Shown one piece after another: positions 36,374 through 46,587 of a DNA stretch of 64,000 bases; position 1 is the stretch's first letter; each line of letters starts with the position of its first letter. Location: NCBI GenBank assembly GCA_019916065.1, contig CM034233.1, positions 43,044,750-43,108,749 on the forward strand, given 5' to 3'. The translations under genes and the position numbers were made by a program. Under the pieces are notes generated by a model that ran no database searches, was not told where the DNA came from, and saw nothing but the letters and a program-made list of their open reading frames with translations. The DNA comes from Vitellaria paradoxa. Its lineage: Eukaryota; Streptophyta; Magnoliopsida; Ericales; Sapotaceae.

Positions 36374-37255
36374 CTCCTAGTCTTGGGCATGATAATATTT
36401 TCTCCATCTTCCATGGAAAGTAGGCAGGTGCTATGCTTCATTTTCGAAACTGATGAGATCATCCCAGATCAACGATGTTTTATTCTGGCTAATTGTAGCC
36501 TTTGGATTCTGATCCATAAAAAATGACAATGATGATTTGGCTAATCATAGCCTGTGAGCCTAGGATCACAAACAAAGACGTTTTAGTTGATCATTTTGGT
36601 TCATGTTGGCCTATAAAAATGATGTTGATAATATTCACCCCATGATTGTGATATAATGATATGAAATTACAAAGAGATAAAGGAAAGATAATAAATGAAT
36701 AATTGGTTATGTTAATTAATTGGATGTTGGTATTGGTATATGGATTTTGGTTATTATGTTAGGTTATTACCAAGATATGCGGTTATTGGACACTGATATT
36801 ATCATGTTTATTTATTGCCATTACTATTGCTACATATTATATATAGTTTTATCGTGCATCGTGGGCATAAGTGAATAAGTGTTCAAGTCAGTACAGATTA
36901 TGGTGCAAGTGCAGAACATGAAAGTTAGGTGGGCCCACTGTGTTGGATTAAAGCATTATTCTATTAAAGTTGTTCAATTTATATTTGGGACTATAATATT
37001 ATCAATTTAGATACATTCAATTTGGTTGTAAGACTATGACGCCAAGATATTATGTGGGGATTATTGTGGAGCACTGATCCTCAGTTTGATTGAGGCTTAA
37101 CTAGTATTATTATTTTGTTGTTATCCTATTATTATATAGTGTGGATGTTTACTCTAGGGTGGCTATAGCTCTGATCAGGGTTAAGTCTAAAGTATACATG
37201 TTGTGTATGATTCCATTTTGGTCACTCCTCGAGTTGCGAAATTTGGAGTGTGATA

Positions 37256-37559
37256 GGTGATGTATAGCGAAGTCTAAATTATTGCATAATCAACAATAGT
37301 AATTATTCATTGTGATCCAGATAATGGTGTAGTTATCAATGCTAGGAAGCTCAATAGGCTTATGGAGTAATGATGTTGGCTTAATCGAGGTGGCTAGGCT
37401 CCTTCCGGCTGAGGTAGATGGTCCATCTCTGCTTGAGGCAAATAAGCCCCACCCTTACCGAGGTAGATGGTTCAACTTTAGTTTAATGTGGATGGTCTGG
37501 CTCGCATATTATCCTTATGAACTCAATACTCATCATCAGTGGCTATAACAGTCCTGTTG
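37256..37559. other. Pre-nest target sequence, right side
   Basis: About 300 bp of mixed-composition DNA that would join 3546-3703 if the nest were removed. A plus-strand frame (37339-37548) has no recognisable domain. A possible minus-strand splice acceptor lies near 37271. Confidence 0.4.
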
Positions 37560-37706
37560 TGTCATGCTTTGAATTTCATAACTCGAGCTGTAAACTAATA
37601 ATCACAAACAAATCACAATATACATCCCATCAGAGCTAAACAACACCCTGTAGTGAACATCAAAATAAAACAATAATAATAAATAAAAGCCTTAGTCTCA
37701 ACCAGA
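37560..37706 (-). mobile_element. Family-2 LTR fragment (copy v, 3' end only)
   Basis: It starts TGTCATGCTTTGAATTT, the reverse complement of a family-2 right end, and keeps about 147 bp (AGAGCTAAACAACACCCTG matches the next copy's AGAGCCATAACCATCCTG). It is cut off by the fuller copy that follows. Confidence 0.65.
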
Positions 37707-37933
37707 TTGTCATGCCCTAGATCTCTAACTCGATGGGTGAGTGAAATGGAATCACACATATCATGTATGCATGAAACTTAACCTTGATTAGAGCCATAAC
37801 CATCCTGCACTAAACATCTACAATATCAAACAATAAAGTAATAATAATAACTAAGTCTCGGTTAAACTAGGTAATAGTGATTCAACACATTCCCAACTTT
37901 AAGGCCTTATAACCACATTAAATAAGTCCAAAT

Positions 37934-37984
<51 letters not shown>

Positions 37985-39946
37985 TTAAATTCTCTGAATG
38001 ATTAAATAATAAAACCAATTTTAATAAAATAACACTTAAATCTGATATAGAGGACCCTTTACCTCTTAGGTTTTGCACCTATAGTATAATCTGTCGGGAC
38101 GTGAGTACTAATCCACTTATACTCCCGTGCATAATAAAACATATATCATATGCAACAATAATAAAGACAATGAACATCACAATGCCAAATTAATATCTAA
38201 TAACCACATATCATTTTAATGACCCGACATCGATAACCATGGGTAAGCATCATAAAATCAATAACCAATAATCATAAATCAATATCACTATCCAAATAAT
38301 CAACATAACTAATCATCCATTTATCATCTTTATATTATCTTTTTACGATTTCAAATCATCACATTATAATCATAGGATGGATACTATTAACAACGTCTTT
38401 TATTGACTAACACCCAATGGAAATGATCAATTGAAATGTCGTTGTTTGTGAGCCTGGGCTCATGGGCCACAATGAAGCAAATCAACATCATTGTTTGTGG
38501 ATCAACATCCACAGGCTATGATTAGTCGAATAACCATCATGATACGATGGCCAACCTCTGTATTGGTTTAGGGCCTTTCTACCTCAAGATAGTCTCTACA
38601 CCTTTCCTATTTTCTAATATCTATTAACCCTACAATCATATTATCATTTCATCTCTTTCCATTTTCTTTAACATAGCTTATTTACACCTGACAACTCGCA
38701 TTATCGTAATAGTTTATCAATAATGACTCACACCACCATAATCATCTATTATAATCAATTCATATCTCATGTTTAATTGCGTCAAAGACATCTTTCTTTA
38801 ATCAACCAATCTGTAACATACCGAATCATACTCCAAATCATATACTACTCGTTTATTGGGTTAAAACATCTCTAGTTTTATAAAAATCCCATTTTAAATC
38901 ATTTATGTTCAAAACTTAAGATAAAAATATACTTTATTGAACGAAAAGGGTTAAATACAAGTTCTTGATAGGCGGCATACGCATGGGGTCCAGACCTGTT
39001 CATATAGCCCAATGGGCTTGTCTGCTTAGGTCTGAGGTAGTGGCATAGACTAGTTTGCTCTATTTTCTCAAAACACAAATTTTAACCTTTTGTAAGCAAA
39101 ATTGACGTATTTAAAAGCATTTTCTCCTTATTTTCAATGTTCAATCATTATCCATAAACCTATATGGATTAAACCATAAGATTAATTTGATGTTTGATAG
39201 ACCGTAGAGCAAAACAAAACCTTACTATTCATTTTCTTCCTTATAGGATATACATACACATATATAACTTGCATTTTCTCCACCAGATGCATTCAAAAAC
39301 TCTGATGAAGATATAAATAACATCCTAGCATGCTCTACATATAATATATGCTAATATAATACATTAAATCCCTATCTTAAGTGATTGAATAAAGAAAAAC
39401 AGAAAAGCAATAACATTCTTAGTAAACTTTGGGAAACTTCGAAAACCCCGCACGCTCAATCGGTTGATCCTAACATCAATGTAATCACACCAATGTGTTC
39501 AACACAACTCTAGTTTCATAATTGTAAAGTTAATTTGGAATCAGCTGAGGTTTGAAGGGTCTACCAACATTGACTTCGTTCTTCGGCTTCAATTCATTCT
39601 CCCCACCAAATGAACACTATGCTCACATAGATATATGTACACACATGAACTTTTTGTGCTAAAGGATAGGGAGGGATAAGGTTGGGGATGACAGCCCTAA
39701 ACCCTATAATCATCACTCTGAGTGACGAAAGAAAAGACCAAGTGCAGTGCGCAATGGAAAAAGTCTAACCTGTCACAAACATGTGACATCACTACTTTGG
39801 GTGCTCAGTTTTGGAGTGGTATGCACCCATGTTGCCCTCTCTATGCTCCTAGGATCCTCTTCTTACTCCAACTTTGGGCTAAGTGTTATGATTTAGGCCT
39901 TAATTTTCCAATCTTTCACTAATCCTTCACATTGTTGTCAATAACA
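37707..39946 (-). mobile_element. Family-2 LTR (copy iv), reverse orientation
   Basis: It begins TGTCATGCCCTAG and ends GTTGTCAATAACA, which reversed is TGTTATTGACAAC, akin to TATAATGACC of copy iii. It is 2,240 bp, the family size. Flanks CAGAT and TTTGA do not match, so no duplication is claimed. It holds an (AAT)n run at 37934-37984 and a GC-richer variable part near 38985-39060. Confidence 0.7.
37934..37984. repeat. (AAT)n microsatellite
   Basis: About 17 uninterrupted AAT/TAA units inside family-2 copy iv. Confidence 0.95.
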
Positions 39947-39949
39947 TTT

Positions 39950-40159
39950 GATGAGTACCAAGGAAGACCAAGTGCTAAAGATCCATCGTATGTTTTGGAT
40001 GGACCAATAACTAGAGCTAGAGCAAAGAAGATCAAAGAAGCAATGCTTAGGCCTATTCAAGCTACTTTGGATGGGGCTTTAAATACAACAAACATGATAA
40101 TATTCAAGATGGGCTTGAAAGAGGAGGAACCAAGATTTGTGCATGGTGATCCAAGTTAA
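39950..40159 (+). pseudogene. Pol C-terminal tail with GPITRARAKK motif
   Basis: A 75-codon frame holds VLDGPITRARAKKIKEAMLR, a motif I know from the extreme C-terminus of many plant Ty3/gypsy polyproteins. Here it lies upstream of the 5' LTR and primer site of gypsy B. It is either coding sequence that extends into the LTR, hence also present at the 5' LTR, or the tail of a second, otherwise lost element. Confidence 0.6.
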
Positions 40160-40256
40160 GGAGGGCAACTTAGACCATTAAAACCAGCAAGAGTTCGACC
40201 AAGATTACCATTCAACCTAGGCTTGAATTGAAGAGGCTAATTGGGCTTTTAAAGAG

Positions 40257-40820
40257 TGTTTGAATTATGTTTTGGATCGTATTTTATGTTTAAGATATGT
40301 TGAGCTTTAAAACTTACTTTGGGAGTTTGGATTTTAAAGTTATGTTTTAAATAGGGTTTGGGCTTCTGTTAGTGTTTTAATGTTTTGGGCCAAACTTTGT
40401 TAATTAAAATAGCTCATGTGTGTGACTTATTACTAGGACAGATTTTGGTTATTTAATTAGGTTAGTTTAGAGCCTAATGGACCTAGTTATTGGCCTAAGG
40501 CTTAAATAGGGCTAATTTCTTTGTAAACAGTTATAAATTCAAGCAGTGGCCACCAACAAACAATTACAGTATTATTTTGCATTGTCATGAGGTATGTTTT
40601 TCCTCTTGTTCTTCAAAGAACTTTTGAACTTATCAAGAATTCATTCTTGTGGAATTTTTTTATCTTCAACCCAAGGTTCTTGATTTAAGAAATCAACAGG
40701 TCTTAGTTCTACATTCTTTGATCTAGATATTTTCTACATTCTTTGATCTTGATATTAGCTTTCTTGGGTTTTGAATTGATTGATCGTGGGTTTAAGGTAT
40801 TCGACCAAGGGTTCACATCA
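40257..40820 (+). repeat. 5' LTR of gypsy B (left boundary approximate)
   Basis: The right end ACATCA directly precedes the primer site. A TG start is plausible at 40257 (TGTTTGAATTATG), but no second LTR is available to fix it. The stretch 40160-40256 may be untranslated sequence or LTR. Confidence 0.45.
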
Positions 40821-40823
40821 GTT

Positions 40824-40835
40824 TGGTATCAGAGC
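40824..40835 (+). promoter_or_regulatory. Primer binding site of gypsy B (initiator tRNA-Met)
   Basis: TGGTATCAGAGC matches the plant tRNA-iMet primer site exactly and lies three bases after the LTR end. Confidence 0.9.
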
Positions 40836-41490
40836 TTGGCTTTAACATCCAAGTGTTCTTTGTTCTTGACATTCTTGGACAACTAGGATTCTATCTTCCA
40901 TCTTTGGTGGGCCGCTAAGGTTCTTGTTCCTTCTCTAATAGGTGGCGACTAGAACTTCAATAACAAAGAAAGAAAAAAAATCAAAAAGAAGAGAAAGATA
41001 AGATTGCTTATTCTCCATTAGCACAACAAAACAACTTTGAGATACCATTCGGTTTGTTCTTCAAAATTTGCTAAGTTTCGAAATTCTTCTACATACATTC
41101 AAAAAAAAAAAAAAAAGAAAGAGTTCTTCCTTGAGCACCGAATATGAGTTTGGTCAACAAAGTTGCAATTTGTTCTAGTTTTTGCTTGTTCTAGTCCCTT
41201 TATTTTGTGTTTAGTTGACAAAAAAAATCGATGAAACCTCAGTAGCTGAACCCTTTTCCTAATCCTTGGATTCTTTCCTAATCTATGAAACCTTAGTAGC
41301 TGATTCTTGGATTTGTTTTTTTTACTTTTTAATTCTTGCTTCTCATTCTACATTTTGAATTTTGCTATCTTGGTCCTTGAATTCTTGTTTTCTTGATTCT
41401 TGAATTTTGAATTGTTGAGTACTTATGTTCTTGATTCTTGAACCCTATAAGATTAGAAGTCTTAAATTGGTTTGAGCTAGTTCTTTAGAG
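40836..41490 (+). other. Untranslated leader of gypsy B
   Basis: A leader of about 650 bp, rich in TTCTTG words, with an A-run near 41099-41122. No gene is visible. Gag similarity begins shortly after. Confidence 0.5.
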
Positions 41491-42525
41491 AGCTTGAGAG
41501 AAGACAATGAGCGGAAAAAAGCAAGAGTGAATATCCATTATAAAAGACCAATCACTAGTGATACACGAGTGACATTCTTGAGTATAAACACGTGAGCGAG
41601 TGTGTGAGGTAATCCCTTTATTACTAGCATCTTTCTTATAGGATTCTAAAAGTGAATTAGCATCTAAGGAGAGGGAAGCTAATACCTTGTTCGTGCTACA
41701 AGCTGTACAACAACAATTTGAGTGCATGAATGTTATGTTTGGAGAGATAAGGGATCGGATAGATAAGCAAAACCTCTTAATTGCAGGCCTACAAAATGAA
41801 CAATCCCAAAGGGTTTCTTATGATAAAAAGTAAGGTAGGCGCGAATTTAACCCATTGTTTGAGTATGAAGGGGAGAGTGAAGTCCAGTGTGAGTTTGAGG
41901 GAAATCAAAATTCTAAAGTTAAAGTGGGAGGGTTTAAGCCTAGGGGAGGTTCGCCAGAAATGGATCCTAGAAAGGATAAGAGGACTAGAGATGTAGTAGA
42001 TGGGAATCTTGGAAACATTAAAATCAAAATTCCTTTCTTCCTTCCAGGGTAGAAATGATGTTGAAGCATTCTTAGAGTGGGAGAAAAAGATGGAGTTGGT
42101 TTTGATTACCATAACTATTTAGATGAGAAGAAAGTGAAGCTAGCTGTGGTTGAATTCATTGATTATGCCATTATTTAGTGGGACCAATTAGTGACTAATA
42201 GAAGGAGAAATAAGAAGAGGCTTATAAGTACATGAGGTGCGTTGAAAGCTCTTATGATTAGGAGATTGTGCTAAGCCACTACTATAAGGATCATTACCAA
42301 AAATTGTAAAGTCTTTCATAAGGCTCTAAAAGTGTGGAGGATTACTATACGAAGATAGAGGTGGCCTTAATTAGAGCTAATGTGGAAGCAGATAGGAAGG
42401 TAACCATGGCTCGGTTTTTGAATGGGTTGAACAATGATATAATTAATGTGGTGGATTTGCAACACTTTATGGAGTTGGAGGACATGGTACACATGGCAAT
42501 GAAAGTGGAAAAGGCAATTGAAGAG
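41490..42525 (+). pseudogene. Gag of gypsy B, N-terminal and central part
   Basis: Weak similarity starts near 41700 (HECYVWRDKGSD frame-shifted from a MFGEIRDRMD-like phrase). It becomes clear at 42334-42525 with the frame MEDYYTKIEVALIRANVEAD and FLNGLNNDIINVVDLQHFME, then MVHMAMKVEKAIEE, a standard retrotransposon gag block. Stops and shifts occur between. The frame stops at the LTR insertion at 42526 and resumes at 44971. Confidence 0.75.
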
Positions 42526-44965
42526 TGTGAAGATTGAAGAAAAAAAGGAATAGAATGAAATTAAAAAAAAAAAAAAAAGAAGAGAGAAACAATCTCATGG
42601 CCAAATAAGACATTTGTTATTCAGGTGTCCCATATGCAAAAAGCTCTGCTTACTTAGCTAAAAACATAAAGAGCTGGGCTCTTTTCCTTTATGCTACCCA
42701 CAATACTAAGACAAGAAGGGAGAGAGTGAATGAAAAAGAAGGAAGAAAAGTTCAAAGGCAATTAACGTATGGCTACGTTCCCTAGTGTGAATTTTTAGCA
42801 ATATGAAGGTTAGTATGTGTATAGCATTGCATGCACAGAGGTGTAAGAAATGTTCTATTGTCATGGGCGTTGGTCTTCCATTTTTTTTCTTTTTGTGTAC
42901 GTTGATGGGAAAAAAGTCTAAGTTTTAATTTAAAAATGTTTCTGAGGACCGTTAGAGGTCCTGCATGTGAGTTCTGGCATGTGGGTTATAGGGAAAATGG
43001 TTGAGCAACAAGGTTGTAGCGTAAGTTTGAAAATAAGGTGATAACAATGACTTTGGGGTCCAATTTGACCCATCAAACGACCACAAAATTGAATGAAACT
43101 TGTTTTGTTGAATCGAGCATTTCGAGAACTTCATTTTACACATAAACTTTGCTTAATTTGGTGAAGAAATGAGGGAAAAGGGCAAAAAAAAGAGAACCTC
43201 GTAACTATAATAAGGATGAATGTGATCAGTGGCCATGTGCCATGCTTATGCAATCGGAGATGCATGGGGGTACGTGCAACAATTTTCGATGCCCTGATTG
43301 CTTCCAAATGGAAGCTCATGCTATTTAGAGAATTTTAAAATTGGTTTCGTAATTTTTCAATTTATGTGCTATTTTTAGTAAATTTTGTTGTGAAGTTTCT
43401 TAAAAAATAAAAAAAAAATTGTCAAATGATTTTTAAGAATCTTAAAAAATTTATAGAAATTTTAAAAAATTTATAGAAATTTTATTTAAGCCTGAGAACC
43501 TTATGGGAGAGTGGGTTGGTAATAACCTTTTTAGGGGAATTTTCATAACTATGGGTTTATTGGAATTTTAAGGAAAATAAGGAAAATAGGGTTTTGGAAA
43601 ATTATTTTTCTTTTAAAAAAAAGGGTTGTGGGTAACCTAGAATTGATATAGAAGGATCAAATGATAATTTATATAATTTTGTTCTAGGGAAGTGGGATTT
43701 ATAAACCTAAAAACTTGGAACACTATTTTATTATTAAAATAATAATTAAATAAAAACTAACAAAATTATGGGTGCGTTTAGAGTAATAAAAAGTGAGATA
43801 AAATGAGACAAAGTGAGATATTCTGTGGGTTTGTAAGTCGTGTAGTGAGATAAAAAGTGAATAACTCCTAACTCAAAGATTTTCAGAGTTTTTTAGCAAG
43901 TTTTAGCAAACCAAATGCACCCTATATTTATTTGCTAGGTAAGGAATATTGAATGTAAATCTTAGTTAATATAAGTCTCTTTTAAGTTTGATAAAAAAAA
44001 GGATACTAGTAATTAATTAAATAAGGAGATAAATGTTTGTTTAAAAATTGGATAGAATTGTTTGATAACGGACAAATTATCAATCTAAACCCCCTAAGCT
44101 AAATGCAACAACCAAAGTGATTAGATAATGGTAAGTGAATGCATGCTAACTAGCCATAAGTTATTTACACAGAATTTAGTATGGATCGTGGGAAAAATCA
44201 GCAGGTAAAGGCTCTAGACCCTCTAGGTAGGGGGATTTATTCTTATAGTTGAAACTTTGTATTTTGTATAAAGGTATGACAAATATTATATGATTTCATT
44301 GCATAACAGCTGGGACATTACTGAAGAATGTGAGATGTTATGGTTAGGCTATATAGGATTTGAAGAATTATTTTCAAATATTCTAATATTAGCCGATAGT
44401 TGTGTGAGTATTAAAGCTAGATGTATTCTGAGAATTCATGTCATCAAGCTGGGGCAACGGTGTTACAAAGGTGGTGTGGGGTTATAAGGGTGGAAAAGGA
44501 GTAATGTGGATATTATAATGACCCTATACATTATATATAAAGATTGTGTTGAGGAGTTATAAGAGTGGCAAAGTGTTTTAAGGATGGAAAGGGAGTAGCT
44601 TGCGTGAGCATTCCAATATTTATTTACTTAATATGTTCTATTATCATTTATTTTATATAATAATGATAGTTACTATAGACGCTTTACCTCTGTTTTTATA
44701 TAAAATACTTGCTAATATTATTTGAATATTTTTCTTACTGGGCTTAGCAGCTTACCTTGTTTTATGGAATTCATACAAAAAGGCCCTTGGGTAGCAAGAA
44801 TTGACGCTGATAAAGGTTAACAGTAGGTTCAAGCTTGCGAATAGGCAAGGAATCGAATGCTTAAGCCTTAGATTATATGTAATATGTTTAAACGGCCAGT
44901 TTACGATAGAATAGTGAACTTAGTTATCAGACTCTGGTTCTTCTATTAGAACCCAAGGTGTAACA
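42526..44965 (+). mobile_element. Family-1 LTR (copy 3) in gypsy B gag
   Basis: It starts TGTGAAGATTG and ends AAGGTGTAACA, with AAGAG duplicated exactly (42521-42525, 44966-44970). Its right half (43925-44965) is collinear with copy 2 (TTAGTTAATAT, CTAGGTAGGGGG and GAATTCATGTCATCA blocks). The left half matches the other copies poorly. Taking it out with one AAGAG restores the gag frame. Confidence 0.8.
43770..43922. mobile_element. Tourist-like MITE nested in family-1 copy 3
   Basis: It begins GGGTGCGTTTAGAGTAAT and ends CAAACCAAATGCACCC, with TAT on each side. The interior AGTGAGATAAAATGAGA is shared with the MITE at 45136-45292. It is 153 bp. Confidence 0.75.
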
Positions 44966-44970
44966 AAGAG

Positions 44971-45530
44971 AAAGGGGGCAGCAAGGTACAATTCCAATTT
45001 AAACACTCCTTAGAAACCGAACTAGGGAAAGAATGAAAAATGAGTCTTAAAAGCCAAATCCAAACCACCCAAAGCTAAAGAAGAAGTGTTCAACAAAGAG
45101 AAAGGTAATTCAGATTCTAGCAATAGGGACACTAACGGTGTGTTTGGAGTAGCAAAAAGTGAGATAAAATGAGATAAAGTGAGATAAATTATAGGTTCGT
45201 AATTCATGCAGTGAGATAAAAAATGAAAAACTTCTAGATTTTTCAGTGTTTTTTACTATTTTTCAGAGTTTTTTGTCACTCCAAACGGAGCCTAAATGTT
45301 TTAAGTGCTTGGGAAAGGGCATATAGCTTCACAATGTCCAAATAAGAGAATTATGATTATGCTTGATAATGTTGAGATGAAAACAAGAAGTGAGGAGGAT
45401 GAGATGCCACCACTTAAAGAAGCTAGTGATGAGGGGATTGAATACCCAGTGATAAGTGAGTCGCTTGTTGCTAGGCGTGCTCTTAATACACAAATTAAGG
45501 TAGATGACATTGAGGAGCAAAAAGATAACA
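44971..45530 (+). pseudogene. Gag C-terminus of gypsy B with CCHC knuckle, split by a MITE
   Basis: A basic linker (KGGSKVQFQFK, then a Lys/Pro/Ser-rich stretch) runs to 45135, and the knuckle CFKCLGKGHIASQCPNKR follows the MITE. It is a complete C-x2-C-x4-H-x4-C. The MITE entered three codons before the knuckle. Removing it with one TAA joins the two parts in frame. Confidence 0.8.
45136..45292. mobile_element. Tourist-like MITE in gypsy B gag
   Basis: It begins CGGTGTGTTTGGAGTAGC and ends GTCACTCCAAACGGAGCC, with TAA duplicated exactly (45133-45135, 45293-45295). It is 157 bp. Confidence 0.85.
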
Positions 45531-45953
45531 TCTTCCACACTAGGGGCTATGTTAATAATAAGGTGTGTAGTGTGATCATAGATGGTGGGAGTTTCACTAA
45601 TGTGGCTAGCACTGCCTACACTCAAACACGCTAGACCTTATAAATTGTAATAGTTGAATGAACGTGGGAAGGTCATGGTTAATGCTCAAGTCCTAATGTC
45701 TTTTTGACTTTTACACCATTAGGAGGTATAAGGATGAGGTGCTTTGTGAGTAGTTCCATGCATGTTGGCTATCTTTTGATGGGGAGACCATGGCAATATG
45801 ATAGTAAGCTAATCCATGATGGGTTCTGAAATAGGTACAGCTTTGTGAAGGATGGGAAGCCGGTTACACTTGTACCTTTAACTCCAAAACAAGTTTATGA
45901 GGAACAAATGAGAATGAAAAGTGTAGAAGATGAAAAAAGAAAGGCCAAAATTT
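45531..45953 (+). pseudogene. Aspartic protease and linker of gypsy B
   Basis: VCSVIIDGGSFTNVAST contains the D-G-G-S form of the active site seen in one large plant Ty3/gypsy group, instead of DTG or DSG. Frame-shifted blocks follow: VGYLLMGRPWQYDSK and NRYSFVKDGKPVTLVPLTPK. A purine-rich linker with (GA)n and (GT)n runs covers 45954-46110. Confidence 0.75.
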
Positions 45954-46133
45954 AAGAGAGAAAAATAAATATGAAGAAAAGAGAGAAGAATCGACAGTCT
46001 AAAAGAGAGAGAGAGAGTGTGTGTGTGTGAAAAAAATGAGGAAATGTAAGAAAGAAAAAATAAAGAGTGTTGAGAGCAAAACAAAAAAAAAAGTGAGTTT
46101 CTATACAAAAGAACGTGTGTCAATAAGGCATTT

Positions 46134-46587
46134 TTGGTTAACAGGCCTATATTTGTAGTCTTGTACAAAGAGCTTGCTTTAACCTTAACAGCATTGACAG
46201 TTCTCTTTATAATGTTGTTAATTCTTTGTTATAGGAATATGATGATGTTTTCTCTGATGATGTTCCTAGTGGATTGCCACCCATTAAAGGAATTGAGCAT
46301 CAGATTGATTTTGTTCTTGGAGCCATGATTCCTAATTATCTAACCTATAGGAGTTATCCTAAGGAAACAAAGGAGCTTCAGAGGCAAGTTGAGAAGTTGA
46401 TGGCAAAGGATTATATGAGAGAAAGCTTAAGCTCATGTTCAGTGCCTGTGCTTCAAGTACCTAAGAAGGATGGGTCATGGAGGATGTGTATAGATTGTAG
46501 AGCTACCAACAACATCATGCTAAAGTATCGCCATCCCACTCCTAGGTGAGATGACATGCTTTGTCTTGCATTTTCACTAAGATAGAT
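46134..46587 (+). pseudogene. Reverse transcriptase of gypsy B, first part
   Basis: The frame runs through YDDVFSDDVPSGLPPIKGIE, YRSYPKETKELQRQVEKLMA, VPVLQVPKKDGSWRMCIDCR and KYRHPTPR, which are RT blocks 1-2 of Ty3/gypsy. It is cut in the phrase F-T-K-I-D by the family-1 LTR at 46588. Confidence 0.85.

Larger units (their letters stand above)
5471..36471 (-). mobile_element. Ty3/gypsy retrotransposon A (degenerate, interrupted)
   Basis: On the minus strand the order is 5' LTR (32978-36471), primer site, gag, zinc knuckle, protease, RT, RNase H, integrase, polypurine tract, 3' LTR (5471-5837). This is the Ty3/gypsy order, with integrase last. The duplication is ACGAC (5466-5470) versus ACGAT (36472-36476), one mismatch. 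Four insertions occupy it: a CACTA, a family-1 LTR, a TIR element and a family-2 LTR. Subtracting them leaves about 4.9 kb, a normal autonomous size. Frames carry many stops, so it is dead. Divergence between the two LTRs is easily visible, so insertion is old. Confidence 0.85.
32978..36471 (-). repeat. 5' LTR of gypsy A, split by two insertions
   Basis: Three pieces (32978-33215, 33993-34035, 36379-36471) together align with the 3' LTR. They are separated by a TIR element and a family-2 LTR. The outer end GATCA adjoins the ACGAT duplication. Confidence 0.8.
3704..37255 (+). mobile_element. Family-2 solo LTR (copy i), split by gypsy A: outermost layer of the nest
   Basis: The left part (3704-5470) begins TATAATAACTC and the right part (36472-37255) ends GTGTGATA. 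GGTGA flanks both outer ends (3699-3703 and 37256-37260), the 5-bp duplication of an LTR element. The terminal dinucleotides are TA..TA, a decayed TG..CA. Without the gypsy A insertion it is about 2.5 kb. It shares the family block AGTAGGTTAGTAGCCTA and the block around GGGTACA..ACCCT with copies at 13189, 34036 and 37707. No internal retrotransposon domain is attached, so it is read as a solo LTR. The left part also holds a small GC-richer piece with ATGCCCATGCGCAT repeated twice (about 3885-3922). Confidence 0.75.

Noticed and set aside
41789..42112. 107-codon minus-strand frame
   Set aside because: It is antisense to the gypsy B gag region.
45329..45625. 98-codon minus-strand frame
   Set aside because: It is the shadow of the gag/protease frame on the plus strand.
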